Notes under the pieces: model-generated
The model's database searches: none
Told to the model about the DNA's origin: nothing
What the model saw: the letters and a program-made list of their open reading frames with translations, nothing else
Shown: piece after piece, positions 36,081 through 46,175 of the stretch
How the letters are laid out: each line of letters begins with the position of its first letter
Position numbering within the stretch: the first letter of the stretch is position 1
Program-made: the position numbers and the translations under genes
NCBI RefSeq assembly: GCF_009828855.1
Contig: NZ_WUAG01000002.1
Span: 1,736,001-1,800,000 of the forward strand
DNA length: 64,000 nucleotides
Origin: Psychromonas sp. L1A2
GTDB lineage: Bacteria; Pseudomonadota; Gammaproteobacteria; Enterobacterales; Psychromonadaceae
Direction: 5' to 3'

Positions 36081-36237
36081 ACCAAAAGAATTAATAAGGT
36101 GATCATTCTTGCTGGTTAAAATCACCCCTAACTGCGTTGTGATTTTTGAAGTGAGAACAACTATCTCCTACAACTCACGCCTTATTAGTGTTAATTTTTC
36201 CTGCGCAATCTCTGAGCACTTATTTAATTCCATTGGT
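36081..36237. mobile_element. 157-base MITE-like insertion
   Basis: The ends are ACCAAAAGAATTAA and TTAATTCCATTGGT, inverted repeats of 14 bases with two mismatches. Comparison with the uninterrupted copy at 27731-27750 (GGTTAATAAGTAATT) shows a clean insertion, with the bases ATA at both flanks. It encodes no protein. This is a non-autonomous element; its parent transposon is not in the window. Confidence 0.7.
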
Positions 36238-36247
36238 ATAAGTAATT

Positions 36248-36264
36248 AACAACATCTGTGCCAG
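36248..36264 (-). promoter_or_regulatory. Second sigma-54-type promoter copy
   Basis: The same 17 bases as 27746-27762. Here the promoter points through the 157-base insertion into the aminotransferase fragment, so it has no intact gene to drive. Confidence 0.5.
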
Positions 36265-36652
36265 TTTAATAATTAGAGAATGTAAGGCATTATCTTGTGC
36301 AACAAATATTCTATTAGTCTTGTATTGTGTACCGTTGCACAGAGAGTTTTTTTGTTGGATTGTTTGGTTATTTTTCTATTAAGTTTTACGCACCATGTGA
36401 GTACTGAGTGCGTTAATTTTGTGCTGCTGGTCATTTATTAGCTATTTATTATGATGAAATATTCGAAATATAACTGAGGAGTTGGGAATGCTTGGGAGCG
36501 AGGCTAAATAGTATGTATTTTTAACGTTAAGATTAAGTTACTTCCCAATAATGATTTACTCAATGAGTGGGAAATAACTTAGTTTGTCTGCTAGATATCA
36601 CTGATCATGGTTGAAGTAATTTCAGCGTTATTTTTCTTCAATAAATGAAGAA

Positions 36653-37075
36653 TTAAAGCGGTGATACACCCCATAATTTACTATATTCCTTGCAATGGAA
36701 CACTAATGTTTTATATTTGCTAAGGTCTACATCTGCAGGTATTTCTATGCGACTTTCACCTTCAAAGCTGCTAATTATTTTAATAAAAACACTACCGTCA
36801 GTCGCATTATCGCCATTCACTGCTGAACTCGCTTTCGGTGATAGAAATATTTCTACATCTGGACCTTTTGTTGCTTTGAAATTATTTGCTAATTCAATAT
36901 AGTGCTTTCCATTTTCTTCTACGATTTTCCAATCGCCAGCTAATGATTTTTTACCCCAAGATGAAAATCCTGCGCTTAGTTGTCCGCTTGTAATGACACC
37001 ATCAGCAGCAACAGCATGTTGTATTCCACCAAGTGAAACTATAAGCAGAGATAATACGAGAACAATTTTCTTCAT
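36653..37075 (-). CDS. Exported DM13-domain protein
   Basis: This 140-residue precursor has a Sec signal peptide (MKKIVLVLSLLIVSLGGIQ, cleavage after AVA). One DM13 domain follows: KSLAGDWKIVEENGKHYIEL, GPDVEIFLSP and VFHCKEYSKLWGVSPL. DM13 domains are thought to take part in electron transfer, possibly through the conserved Cys, here in FHCKEYSKLWG. AGGAAA precedes ATG. It is monocistronic. The 348 bases upstream (37076-37423) hold its promoter and the end of poxB; no other feature was found there. Confidence 0.85.
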   Translation of the reverse strand: MKKIVLVLSLLIVSLGGIQHAVAADGVITSGQLSAGFSSWGKKSLAGDWKIVEENGKHYIELANNFKATKGPDVEIFLSPKASSAVNGDNATDGSVFIKIISSFEGESRIEIPADVDLSKYKTLVFHCKEYSKLWGVSPL

Positions 37076-37423
37076 AATAAGTTTCCTGTTTTTTATTTAG
37101 GCATAGGTGTTAAGTAGTAAACAACTTTTTTATAACACGAGCAAAGTGAGATAAGAAAGTCTTATCATGATAGTTTAAATAAGTGGATGTGTCATAAGAC
37201 TCCATTGACTTAGATAAAAGATTACGAATAATTTTATTTATAACTTAAGATAATGATAATGTCTGTGATTTAGCAGGGGTCTCTAGATATGAAAGTTTAT
37301 GCTTTTACTTCTTAACGCCATTAGTTCTTAAAGATGATTAGTCATGACACGCGGTATTCGATAATAAAGTGGATAGCGAGTTTATAGCTGCTTGATCCAC
37401 TCTATCATTTACCGTTAAAGGTA

Positions 37424-39148
37424 TTAACGAAGCCAGTTTGTTTTACTGAGTTCGACTATTTCATTACCTTTACCATTAATTAACGCTTTCATCATGTAAA
37501 CACTAAAGCCTTTGGCTTGCTCAAATTTAATTTGTGGTGGCATGGCGAGTTCTTGTTTTGCTGTTTCTACTTCAAGTACCACAGGGCCTGGATGAGCCAT
37601 CATTTCAGTCATGGCTTGTGGTAATTTCTCTGGATCGCTAACGTTAATACCTTTTAAGCCACAAGCTTCTGCAATTTTTGCAAAGCTTGGGTTATCTAAG
37701 TCGGTATCATCTGACAAGTAGCCGCTGGCTTTCATTTCCATAGCAACAAAACCTAATGAACGATTATTATAAACAACAATTTTAATCGGTAGGTTGAGTT
37801 GTTTTAGAGATAGGAGGTCACCCATTAACATTGAAAAACCACCATCGCCACACATTGCTATTACTTGTCGGTTACGGTCTAAAGATTGTGCGCCCATTGC
37901 TTGTGATAACGCATTTGCCATTGAGCCATGATTAAATGAGCCAATTAAACGACGTTTGCCATTCATAGTGAGGTAACGTGCAGCCCAAACTGTTGGTGTA
38001 CCAACATCGCAGGTAAAGATAGTATCGTCGGCGGCTTGTTCATCGAGCAAACGTGTTAGATATTGTGGATGGATTAAATTATGCGATGTTTTACCACTCG
38101 CCAATAAATCCAAGTCTTTTCGTGCTTCTTTATAATTTTTAACGCATTTTTTTAAATGAGAGTCAGAGCGATCTTCTTTGATATGCTCAAGAAGTGAAGC
38201 AACGGTATTTTTAGTATCGCCCATCACACCAAAGTCTATTTGTACATGTCGTCCTAGTGATGCCGGTTGATTATCTATTTGTAAAATAGTGCTTTTTTCA
38301 GGGTAGAAAGCGCGGTAAGGGAAGCTAGTGCCTATCATCAATAATGTATCAGCTTCTTGCATGGCATGGTAACCCGATGAGAAACCGATAAAGCCGGTCA
38401 TACCAACATCATAAGGGTTATCGTATTCAAGAAACTCTTTGCCGCGCATGGCGTGAACGATGGGTGCCTGTAGTTTAGCTGCTAAAGCAACCACTTCATC
38501 ATGTGCCTCTTTACAGCCTGCACCGCATAATAAGGTGACTTTTTTGCTGCTGTTTAAGTGAGTTGCTAGCGTTTTTATATCGGCTACGTCAGGTGTATAA
38601 GTTGCAAGCTTAGGTACGTTCCATTTGGCTTGGGCAGTTTCAGGCATCGCTTTTAGTGCCACATCACCGGGTAGAACAAGTACGCTAACATCATTGTGTA
38701 AAATAGCTTGGCGCATTGCTGTTTCTAGCATGTAAGGCATTTGTTCTGGATTAGAGACTAACTCACAATAAACACTACATTCTTTAAATAATTCCTGCGG
38801 GTGAGTTTCTTGGAAATAATTCGAGCCAATCTCAGAGGAGGGTATATGGGCTGCAATTGCTAATACCGGTACTTTATTACGATGACAATCGAACAAACCA
38901 TTGATTAAGTGTAAATTACCAGGTCCGCATGAGCCTGCACAAACAGCGAGTTCTCCTGATACATGTGCTTCTGAACCAGCGGCAAAGGCAGCGGCTTCTT
39001 CATGGCGTGTTCCTAACCATTCTATTGTGCCCATTTTTCGTAAACTATCACTTATTCCGTTGAGTGAATCGCCAGTTACTCCCCAAATTCGCTTTACACC
39101 AGCTTGTTCAAGGGTTTGAGTAATAAAACTTGCGATACTTTGACTCAT
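37424..39148 (-). CDS. poxB: Pyruvate:quinone oxidoreductase (pyruvate dehydrogenase, ThDP/FAD)
   Basis: PoxB oxidises pyruvate to acetate and CO2 and feeds electrons to the quinone pool at the inner membrane. The 574-residue length matches E. coli PoxB (572). The catalytic Glu is in [13 protein letters not shown]. The FAD-binding middle domain includes [15 protein letters not shown], and the ThDP-binding motif runs from [12 protein letters not shown] to [10 protein letters not shown]. The C-terminal tail is the lipid-activated membrane-binding region of the family. AGGAG lies upstream of the ATG. A decayed copy of its last 228 bases lies 2.2 kb away at 35038. Confidence 0.93.
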   Translation of the reverse strand: MSQSIASFITQTLEQAGVKRIWGVTGDSLNGISDSLRKMGTIEWLGTRHEEAAAFAAGSEAHVSGELAVCAGSCGPGNLHLINGLFDCHRNKVPVLAIAAHIPSSEIGSNYFQETHPQELFKECSVYCELVSNPEQMPYMLETAMRQAILHNDVSVLVLPGDVALKAMPETAQAKWNVPKLATYTPDVADIKTLATHLNSSKKVTLLCGAGCKEAHDEVVALAAKLQAPIVHAMRGKEFLEYDNPYDVGMTGFIGFSSGYHAMQEADTLLMIGTSFPYRAFYPEKSTILQIDNQPASLGRHVQIDFGVMGDTKNTVASLLEHIKEDRSDSHLKKCVKNYKEARKDLDLLASGKTSHNLIHPQYLTRLLDEQAADDTIFTCDVGTPTVWAARYLTMNGKRRLIGSFNHGSMANALSQAMGAQSLDRNRQVIAMCGDGGFSMLMGDLLSLKQLNLPIKIVVYNNRSLGFVAMEMKASGYLSDDTDLDNPSFAKIAEACGLKGINVSDPEKLPQAMTEMMAHPGPVVLEVETAKQELAMPPQIKFEQAKGFSVYMMKALINGKGNEIVELSKTNWLR

Positions 39149-39682
39149 ATTAAGATGCTCCTCAGTATTAAATTTATATATACAATATATTGTGAGTGGT
39201 AGAGAAAATGATAAACATAAACGCTACATAATTATCATCCTCTTGAGAGGCGCTTTTCACAATGGTAGTCGCGATATCCTTTGTAATGCTTTGTTATAAA
39301 AAGAGGTGTTGATATTCGTTGAGAGAATAAAGAAGGCTGAAAAGTGAGATCTTGAACACAAAATTCTTATTTTGAAACTGATTAGATTGGTTATTGCTGT
39401 TTGTTTAAATGCTTCAACATAAAAAAATAGCGTTGTTACAAAAGGTTTTTATCAGTTCAAATGATGTTTTTTTAGTTGGAAAATTTAAATGGTGTTATAA
39501 AGCATTAATATAATGCTGGTGGACTCATTTTTGTCTTTTTTGTTGTCTATTTTTCCTTTATATTTAACTTTCTTGTCGATTGTTTGAACAATCGGTGACC
39601 TATTTCCTTTCTTCTGAAAAGTACCGAACGTTAGTATTTGTTTAGGAGCAATAAAGCCGCTAAAAAATAAGAGAATTGCCCC
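39149..39682. other. Divergent intergenic region, poxB / MFS gene
   Basis: 534 AT-rich bases between divergent genes. The palindrome ACAATATATTGT (39182-39193) lies 35-45 bases before the poxB start and could be an operator. AATCGGTGACC near 39590 and several TATAAT-like boxes are present. No coding remnant or RNA gene was found. Confidence 0.5.
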
Positions 39683-41821
39683 GTGATAATGACGATTAAA
39701 CCTTTTTTTCTTCTGCTAATAAGCTGTTTTTTATTAATGACAGGTTATGGCTTGAGCAATATCTTATTGCCTGTGCGTATGCAGAATGATGGTATTAGTG
39801 TTGATAATATTGGTCTCGTATTATCGATGTTGTCAGTGGGGTTTTTAGCCGGTTCATATTACAGCCGTAAGTTGTTGCAACGAGTCGGGCACATTAGAAT
39901 ATTTGCGATGTGCGGTAGCTTAACGTCTGTGGCTATTTTAGTTTCTGGCCTTTTCCCTGACCCTTATGTGCTTGGTCTTATGCGTGTGCTGACTGGTTTT
40001 TGTATTGCTTGTACCAATGCAACGCTTGATAGTTGGTTAAGCTTTAGTGCGACGGAAAAAAATAGAGGACGAATACTTTCTATTAACCAGATGGTATTAA
40101 TGAGCGCATTATTTTCAGGGCAGTTTTTGCTCAGTGTTGCGCCTATTGATGGCATGGTTTTATTTGTTATCTCAGGTGTTTTATTCAGCTTGGCGATCAC
40201 GCCTATTGTGATCAGTAAGCAACAAGGGCCGATTATTGAAGACAGTGAGTCGATGTCTTTGATTACCATCGCAAAACTATCGCCTCTTGGTGTAGTAAGT
40301 TGTTTTTACTGTGGTTTGCTCTACGCAGGTTTACTGAATATGTTACCTATTTTTGCTAATGACCACGGTATTCAGAATCTTAATTTATCGATCTTTATGG
40401 GGTCTGCGATTTTAGGAGCCATCATATTCCAATATCCTATTGCTTATCTTTCTGATAATTTTGATCGTCGAAAAATCATGTTGGGCATGGTCTCAACGAT
40501 TATCTTAGCTTCCTTAAGCATTCCGTTTTTAATGGCATTAGATATGTTTAATTTAACGCTATTTGCCATCGCAGTGATCACCGGAGTTGCGGCTTGTTTG
40601 TATCCGATGAGTATGTCGGAAACTTTTGATAAAGTATTAAAAACACAAATTTTATCGGCGATGTCCTCACTATTAGTTATTTATGCCTTTGGTAGTATTT
40701 TAGGGCCGTATCTAGCTTCCTTAACCATGAAGTGGTTCGGCAGCGAAGCGTTGTTTTCTTTTATGATTATCGGCGCGAGCACTTTGCTGGTGTTTATTCT
40801 TATCCGTATGAAACAACGCCCTGCATTGCCGCAACAAGATCAAGATAACTTCGTCATGCAGACGCCTTCTGGTGCTGTCTCTGTGCTTGATCCACGTACC
40901 GACTATATTGAGCCAGTATTTAAACAAAGTGCAGAAGTGGATGTGGCGATTAGCCTTGCTACTAAGAACCCAGCTATTGCCGTTAATATGGCTAAAGCGT
41001 TGGCATTAAAAGACCCTCAAAATGCATCACACTTAGCGGCGGCTTTAAGTACCATTGATGAAATTAATATTGGTAAATTATATGCGGCGATTACAACTGC
41101 TGCGCCTGATATGGCTGTACATATAGCTGAAGCATTAACCACTGCCTCTCCTGAACAAGCTGAAGAATTAGTGGATTGGATAACTAATGACCATCCTGAA
41201 CAATTAACCAGTATTATTGTTGCGATTGCGAACTCAATGCCAGACAACGGTATTGGTGTGATGGAGTTTGCCGCTGAGAATATGTCAGGCAATGATCCTG
41301 AAGAACTATTGAAAATGACAGAGCAATACATGAATGAGTTTTCTGATTCTTTAGATGAAATGCGTCCGGTAGATAGAAGCGCTGCAGAATCTGAACAGAC
41401 GGCAACTGAGCTATATAATCGTTTAAGTGACGTATCACCTGAGCATTCTGCTGAGATTGCATTAACGGTATCAGAAGCATTGCCTGAATCTTCTAATATG
41501 GTTGCAGAAGCCTACGTGAGCAACCTGATTGAAGGTGAAAATGAACAACAAGATAATGCGGATTCAGCTGAAAATATCGAAGATGCAGTTAACGACTATT
41601 TATCTCAAGTGGTAGAAAGTATGCCTGAATATGCAGTTGATGTTGCCAGTACCTTTATTGATTCTGTACCTGAAGTGGCTTCTGAAATGGTTGAGTTATT
41701 ACAAGATACAGAAGCTGTTGATAGCAGTGATTTAAGTACTTCGATTGATGATAAACCCGAAGAAAGCACCATTCAAGAACAATTATTAGATGCGATTGAA
41801 ACGCAGAAATTGGATAGTTAA
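39683..41821 (+). CDS. MFS transporter fused to a long acidic helical-repeat domain
   Basis: The first 375 residues are a YcaD-like major-facilitator transporter: 12 helices, with GFLAGSYYSRKLLQRVGHIR after helix 2 and NFDRRKIMLGM in the middle loop. Residues 376-712 are soluble, acidic and repetitive. Helical units centre on variants of A-x-x-M-x-x-A/E-A-L-x-x-x-x-P-E-x-A/S (ATKNPAIAVNMAKALALKDP; AAPDMAVHIAEALTTASPEQ; SMPEYAVDVASTFIDSVPE). No YcaD or plain MFS carries such a tail. The GTG start at 39683 is preferred to ATG at 39689 because GAGA lies 8 bases before it. Function of the tail: unknown; protein binding or sensing is possible. Confidence 0.75.
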   Translation: MIMTIKPFFLLLISCFLLMTGYGLSNILLPVRMQNDGISVDNIGLVLSMLSVGFLAGSYYSRKLLQRVGHIRIFAMCGSLTSVAILVSGLFPDPYVLGLMRVLTGFCIACTNATLDSWLSFSATEKNRGRILSINQMVLMSALFSGQFLLSVAPIDGMVLFVISGVLFSLAITPIVISKQQGPIIEDSESMSLITIAKLSPLGVVSCFYCGLLYAGLLNMLPIFANDHGIQNLNLSIFMGSAILGAIIFQYPIAYLSDNFDRRKIMLGMVSTIILASLSIPFLMALDMFNLTLFAIAVITGVAACLYPMSMSETFDKVLKTQILSAMSSLLVIYAFGSILGPYLASLTMKWFGSEALFSFMIIGASTLLVFILIRMKQRPALPQQDQDNFVMQTPSGAVSVLDPRTDYIEPVFKQSAEVDVAISLATKNPAIAVNMAKALALKDPQNASHLAAALSTIDEINIGKLYAAITTAAPDMAVHIAEALTTASPEQAEELVDWITNDHPEQLTSIIVAIANSMPDNGIGVMEFAAENMSGNDPEELLKMTEQYMNEFSDSLDEMRPVDRSAAESEQTATELYNRLSDVSPEHSAEIALTVSEALPESSNMVAEAYVSNLIEGENEQQDNADSAENIEDAVNDYLSQVVESMPEYAVDVASTFIDSVPEVASEMVELLQDTEAVDSSDLSTSIDDKPEESTIQEQLLDAIETQKLDS

Positions 41822-41909
41822 GCGCTTTATTTTTTTAAGTTAAAGTTTATTCATCTTGAATTCAAGCCTTGAATAAGGTCTTTAATAAACCATTAAGAGA
41901 TTGATTTAA

Positions 41910-42725
41910 CTACTTTCCTAAAGGGTAAGAATCAAATAAGTAACCATCGAAATTTTCATCTTCTACGTCAGATAATGAAAGTAAGGTGGTTTTTACATTC
42001 TCTAAATGATCCCACATCGCTTTTTTAGCGGTTACTGCATCTTTCTTCTGTAACGCAGCTAAGATTAAGGCGTGGTCATTTAACCATGTTTGTCGGTAAT
42101 CTTTAGTATCAATATGTGCATGTAATTGTGCCCACATTAAACTTTCTTCTCGTATTCTCCACATCAATTTGACCATATCCACTAGAAAAGTATTCTTTGT
42201 CGCTTCTGCAATCAAGATATGAAAATCACGATCGTATTCTTCGTTACTATCACCTGTTTCTAATGCTTCTTTTTCTTTTTCAAGCACTTTACGCATTGCG
42301 CTGATTTCAGATTTAGTGATTTGATGCGCCGCAAACTCTACGATATTACTTTCTATTAATTGACGTGCCTGTAATAGTTCGAAAGGCCCGATATCGGTAC
42401 CCGTTAAACCTGAAAAGGCAGATAGTATTGTGGAGTCAATTGAGTTGTTAGTGTCATTCTGAGGGGTATTATCAGGCTGTGGTAAGTTGATAACATAAAC
42501 GCCAGAGCCTTTACGCACTTCTACTAAGCCTTCTATTTCTAACATAATAATAGCTTCACGAATCACCGTACGGCTAACACCATAGGATTCAGCAATATCA
42601 CGTTCTGTCGGTAAACGGTCACCCACTTTATAAAAGTTTTGAGATAACTTGTCCCTTAATTCAGTACCAATGACCACATAACGTCGAGTGTTAGGTGACT
42701 GTGATTCAGCATGATTAATAGACAT
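41910..42725 (-). CDS. GntR/FadR-family regulator (UxuR-like)
   Basis: This 271-residue FCD-type GntR regulator has an N-terminal winged helix (GDRLPTERDIAESYGVSRTV, IIMLEIEGLVEVRKGSGVYV) and an all-helical C-terminal ligand domain. Metal-binding residues are in DRDFHILIAEAT, NDHALILAALQ and AMWDHLENV. UxuR/ExuR proteins respond to hexuronates or aldonates. It lies beside uxuB in the same direction, and matching palindromes (TTGGT-N2-ACCAA) lie ahead of uxuB/uxuA and the manA-like gene, so it probably regulates them. The last residues are acidic and differ from E. coli UxuR. No symbol is given because ortholog status is not certain. Confidence 0.85.
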   Translation of the reverse strand: MSINHAESQSPNTRRYVVIGTELRDKLSQNFYKVGDRLPTERDIAESYGVSRTVIREAIIMLEIEGLVEVRKGSGVYVINLPQPDNTPQNDTNNSIDSTILSAFSGLTGTDIGPFELLQARQLIESNIVEFAAHQITKSEISAMRKVLEKEKEALETGDSNEEYDRDFHILIAEATKNTFLVDMVKLMWRIREESLMWAQLHAHIDTKDYRQTWLNDHALILAALQKKDAVTAKKAMWDHLENVKTTLLSLSDVEDENFDGYLFDSYPLGK

Positions 42726-42954
42726 TTTAATAGTTTCTCTGTTGATTAAATTTGAACTGAATAGTGTATAGAAAAACCAAAATAACTCTATCTATTTCAA
42801 TATTGAAGAGAATAAACGATAACTTGGTTTCTTTGACTGTTTGCCTTTAAAATTATCTTGGCTAAATAAAAAATCAGGGTAAATAAAGTATCAAATAAGC
42901 TTTGAAATTAAGCCGCTTCGATCCCTAATTTTACACTCAATATTTATTATTTGG

Positions 42955-44415
42955 TTATAATGTTGAGACTGCGTGGCATGCTCCTTTAGTATTTATAAGC
43001 ATATAAGCGCTAGCTAATTTGCTTATAAATTGAGAGTTTAATAATAATGATTGATCAAAAATACTCTCAATTGAAAGAAATGCTTTAACTCGCTCTGTCG
43101 GGTCAATATGATTGGCATTAATAGCACAAAAGGTTTTTGCTAATGGGTCTTTGACATCAATTGCATTGCCTCGTTCGTCAATTCCTTTTACATAGCGCAT
43201 CCAACCAGCAATTGCCATGACTATCCATTTATAATCACTACCATGTTCTAAATGAAACTGGAGAGAAGCGCCAAAGCGTTGTGGTATTTTTTGGCTGCCA
43301 TCCATCGCAATTTGCCATGTTTGATGTTTTAGCGATGGATTGGCAAAACGCAGAATAAGTGAAGAAGCATATTCTTCTAAATCAGTCCCTTCTGGCATAT
43401 TTAAAGTAACAGCCTGCGCTTTTAACATCATATCAAAAGCTGCATTTCGGTATGCTTGGTTGGTCATAGCATCTGAAATGTGAGTATAGCCACCGAGATA
43501 GCCTAAATAAGCAAGAAATGAATGCGTGCCGTTTAGCATTCTTAATTTCATTTCTTCAAATGGGACAACATCTTTAACAAACTCTGCTCCTGAAACATTC
43601 CAGTCAGGTCTACCTTGAATGAAGTTATCTTCAATGACCCATTGGCGGAACGGTTCACAAGCAACGGCACAAGGATCGTTAATGCCTGATAATGTTGCTA
43701 TCTCTGCCAGCGTTTCCGGTGTGACTGCGGGGACGATGCGATCCACCATAGTACAAGGGAAGCTTGTGTTATTTTCTATCCATTGAGCAAGTTGACCATC
43801 TAATAATGTGGCAAAACCTAATACAGCTGCTTTAGCTACGTGACCATTTTCTTGTACATTGTCACATGACATAACAGAAAAACCTTTGAGCCCTCGTTGC
43901 TTACGTAAACGCAATGCCTCAACAATATAACCAATCGCTGAATTAGGCTCACTTGGGTTTTCTAAGTCATGAATAATAAGTGAGTTAGTTGGGTCTAGCT
44001 GACCTGTTGAATGGTCAACACAGTAGCCTTTTTCTGTAATCGTCATAGAGACAATCGCAACTTGTGGTTCAGCCATTTTGTCAATGATGGCTTGTTTACT
44101 ATCAAGCTTAGGATGGAGTGATTCTTTGATCGAACCGACCGTTCTAATGGTGTTTTCGTTAGCGCCTTTTTCCGCCACTAAATAGCGATGATTTTGTAAA
44201 CGGAGTTTTTTAATGATGTCACTACCGCTGAATAAATTAACTTCACAAATACCCCAGTCAGATTGTGTTTTTTCAAGCATTTCATTGGTATATAACGCTT
44301 GGTGCGCTCGATGGAAGGCACCAAATCCAATATGTACAATACGTGTTTTTAGCATCGCTTGGTTAACTTTACTGTCGATTACCGTTGTTTTTAAAGGTGG
44401 CTTTGTGATTGACAT
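42955..44415 (-). CDS. uxuB: D-mannonate oxidoreductase / fructuronate reductase
   Basis: UxuB reduces D-fructuronate to D-mannonate with NADH in hexuronate breakdown. The start at 44415 gives 486 residues, the same as E. coli UxuB. GGAGAAATT before that ATG beats an upstream in-frame start at 44439. Motifs of the long-chain mannitol dehydrogenase family are clear: HIGFGAFHRAHQA (NAD-binding), MSCDNVQENG, VDRIVPAVTP, and the catalytic Lys/Asn segment KLRMLNGTHSFLAYLG. It is divergent from uxuA with a shared operator region between. In an alginate-degrading organism it would handle uronates that enter the UxuA route. Confidence 0.92.
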   Translation of the reverse strand: MSITKPPLKTTVIDSKVNQAMLKTRIVHIGFGAFHRAHQALYTNEMLEKTQSDWGICEVNLFSGSDIIKKLRLQNHRYLVAEKGANENTIRTVGSIKESLHPKLDSKQAIIDKMAEPQVAIVSMTITEKGYCVDHSTGQLDPTNSLIIHDLENPSEPNSAIGYIVEALRLRKQRGLKGFSVMSCDNVQENGHVAKAAVLGFATLLDGQLAQWIENNTSFPCTMVDRIVPAVTPETLAEIATLSGINDPCAVACEPFRQWVIEDNFIQGRPDWNVSGAEFVKDVVPFEEMKLRMLNGTHSFLAYLGYLGGYTHISDAMTNQAYRNAAFDMMLKAQAVTLNMPEGTDLEEYASSLILRFANPSLKHQTWQIAMDGSQKIPQRFGASLQFHLEHGSDYKWIVMAIAGWMRYVKGIDERGNAIDVKDPLAKTFCAINANHIDPTERVKAFLSIESIFDQSLLLNSQFISKLASAYMLINTKGACHAVSTL

Positions 44416-44581
44416 AATTTCTCCGAGATTTATCAACATAGGTAAAAAATTATCTATTTTACTGAACTGAGATTTTATTATTAGTTTTCATTATTAGGCT
44501 ATTAAATCTAAGTAATAAGCGCTATGTAAATATTAAAACACTTGAATATTAGAGCATAAGTGGTAGAGCAATATCGCCTTT

Positions 44582-44625
44582 ATTGGTATACAATCTATAT
44601 TGTTTTGCTTATTTGGTAAACCAAT
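44582..44625. promoter_or_regulatory. Two UxuR/ExuR-type operators between uxuB and uxuA
   Basis: ATTGGTATACAAT (44582-44594) and ATTTGGTAAACCAAT (44611-44625) both follow the TTGGT-N2-ACCAA dyad known for UxuR/ExuR in enteric bacteria. They lie in the 371-base divergent region. The adjacent GntR regulator is the likely binder. The rest of the region is AT-rich with no other clear feature. Confidence 0.65.
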
Positions 44626-44786
44626 GTGTGTTTTTATATTGCGAAAATCACGGCTATCCCTTATATTTATTGGATAAGAGGTCTTTTAATTGGAATTCCA
44701 ATTGTTGTTATCGTTAATTTAGCAATAAAACATAAGCTGATATTAACGTAGAAATGAATATGGAAATGAATGTAGAGAGGTAAGTA

Positions 44787-45968
44787 ATGGAACAAACTTG
44801 GCGTTGGTATGGACCAAACGATCCCGTTTCTTTGGATGATATTAAGCAAGCTGGCGCGACAGGTATTGTGAATGCCTTGCACCATATTAAAAATGGCGAA
44901 GTATGGACCGTTGAAGAGATTTTAAAGCGTAAGGCCATTATCGAAGCGAAAGGCTTAACTTGGTCTGTTGTTGAGAGCGTTCCTGTTCATGAAGAAATTA
45001 AAACACAAACGGGTAACTTTCAACAATGGGTAGATAATTATAAGCAAACTATTGAAAATCTTGCTAAAAGCGGGATTGATACAGTCTGTTATAACTTTAT
45101 GCCAGTATTAGATTGGACACGTACCGATCTTGCTTTTGAGATGGAAGATGGATCTCGTGCACTACGTTTCGATCAAATCGCTTTTGCTGCATTTGAACTC
45201 CATATATTAAAAAGACCTGGTGCAGAGTCAGCTTATAGCTCAGAAGAGATTGCACAGGCGCAAGTTTACTTTGATAACATGACTCAAGCTGATATTGATA
45301 AGTTAACCTCTAATATTATCGCAGGTTTACCTGGAGCAGAAGAAGGTTATACGTTAACTGAATTTCAAGTACAGTTAGATCGTTATAATGGGATTAGTAA
45401 AGACAAGTTACGTGAGCATTTAGCTTACTTCTTAAAGTCTCTAATGCCTGTTTGTGATGCGACTGGTTTAAAAATGGCGGTACATCCTGACGATCCACCA
45501 CGCCCTATTCTTGGTTTACCGCGTATTGTTTCAACGATTGAAGATATTGAATGGCTAACTACTGAAATTCCAAGTCAGCAAAATGGCTTAACTATGTGCA
45601 CAGGTTCTTACGGTGTACGTGGTGATAATGACTTAGTTAATATGATTAAACAGTACGGAAGCCGTATTTATTTTACTCATTTACGTTCTACTATGCGTGA
45701 AGATAATCCAATGAGCTTCCATGAAGCGGCACACCTTAATGGTGATGTTGATATGTACAATGTTGTTATGGCGATTCTTGAAGAAGAGCATCGTAGAGAA
45801 AAAAATGGAGAGGGCCGTTCTATTCCAATGCGTCCTGATCATGGCCATCAAATGTTGGATGATTTACGTAAAGAAACGAACCCTGGGTACTCTGCAATCG
45901 GTAGATTAAAAGGGTTAGCGGAGATTAGAGGTTTAGAAATGGGGTTAAAACGTAGCTTTTTTAAATAG
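44787..45968 (+). CDS. uxuA: D-mannonate dehydratase
   Basis: UxuA dehydrates D-mannonate to 2-keto-3-deoxygluconate (KDG). The 393 residues (E. coli: 394) form a TIM-like barrel. Markers are [54 protein letters not shown] with metal-binding His/Asp, [16 protein letters not shown] and [13 protein letters not shown], supplying the His and Cys ligands of the Mn2+/Fe2+ site. GAGAGG precedes the ATG. A strong terminator follows at 46000. KDG kinase and aldolase are not in the window. Confidence 0.95.
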   Translation: MEQTWRWYGPNDPVSLDDIKQAGATGIVNALHHIKNGEVWTVEEILKRKAIIEAKGLTWSVVESVPVHEEIKTQTGNFQQWVDNYKQTIENLAKSGIDTVCYNFMPVLDWTRTDLAFEMEDGSRALRFDQIAFAAFELHILKRPGAESAYSSEEIAQAQVYFDNMTQADIDKLTSNIIAGLPGAEEGYTLTEFQVQLDRYNGISKDKLREHLAYFLKSLMPVCDATGLKMAVHPDDPPRPILGLPRIVSTIEDIEWLTTEIPSQQNGLTMCTGSYGVRGDNDLVNMIKQYGSRIYFTHLRSTMREDNPMSFHEAAHLNGDVDMYNVVMAILEEEHRREKNGEGRSIPMRPDHGHQMLDDLRKETNPGYSAIGRLKGLAEIRGLEMGLKRSFFK

Positions 45969-45999
45969 AGTCATAAATATCCCCTTTCTATTTTAAGCC

Positions 46000-46029
46000 A
46001 ACCGAGCCTTTTGAAGGCTCGGTTTTTTT
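46000..46029 (+). terminator. Rho-independent terminator after uxuA
   Basis: AACCGAGCCTT and AAGGCTCGGTT form a strong stem around a short loop (TTG), followed by T7. It lies 32 bases past the uxuA stop. Confidence 0.88.
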
Positions 46030-46175
46030 ATCCTTACACTCATTTATTCATACCTACAGCTTCAACTGTAGTAAGAAAACACCATTAATAAATAAAGAGT
46101 CGTTATTTACCTCGCATATAAATAACTTTACTAATAAAGGTCTCGCTCCTAGTAAACAGTAAGGATAATACTTAG

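Larger units (their letters stand above)
36031..36440. repeat. Second copy of the NCS1 permease promoter region
   Basis: 36031-36078 and 36238-36266 repeat 27691-27766 almost base for base (for example AACAACATCTGTGCCAG in both). The rest, to 36440, is a diverged relative of 27774-27930 that keeps the dyad pattern (TGTGTACC with TTGCACA; ACGCACC with GTGCGTT). The permease gene itself is absent here. A 157-base insertion splits the copy. Beyond 36440 to 36652 nothing recognisable is seen. Confidence 0.75.
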
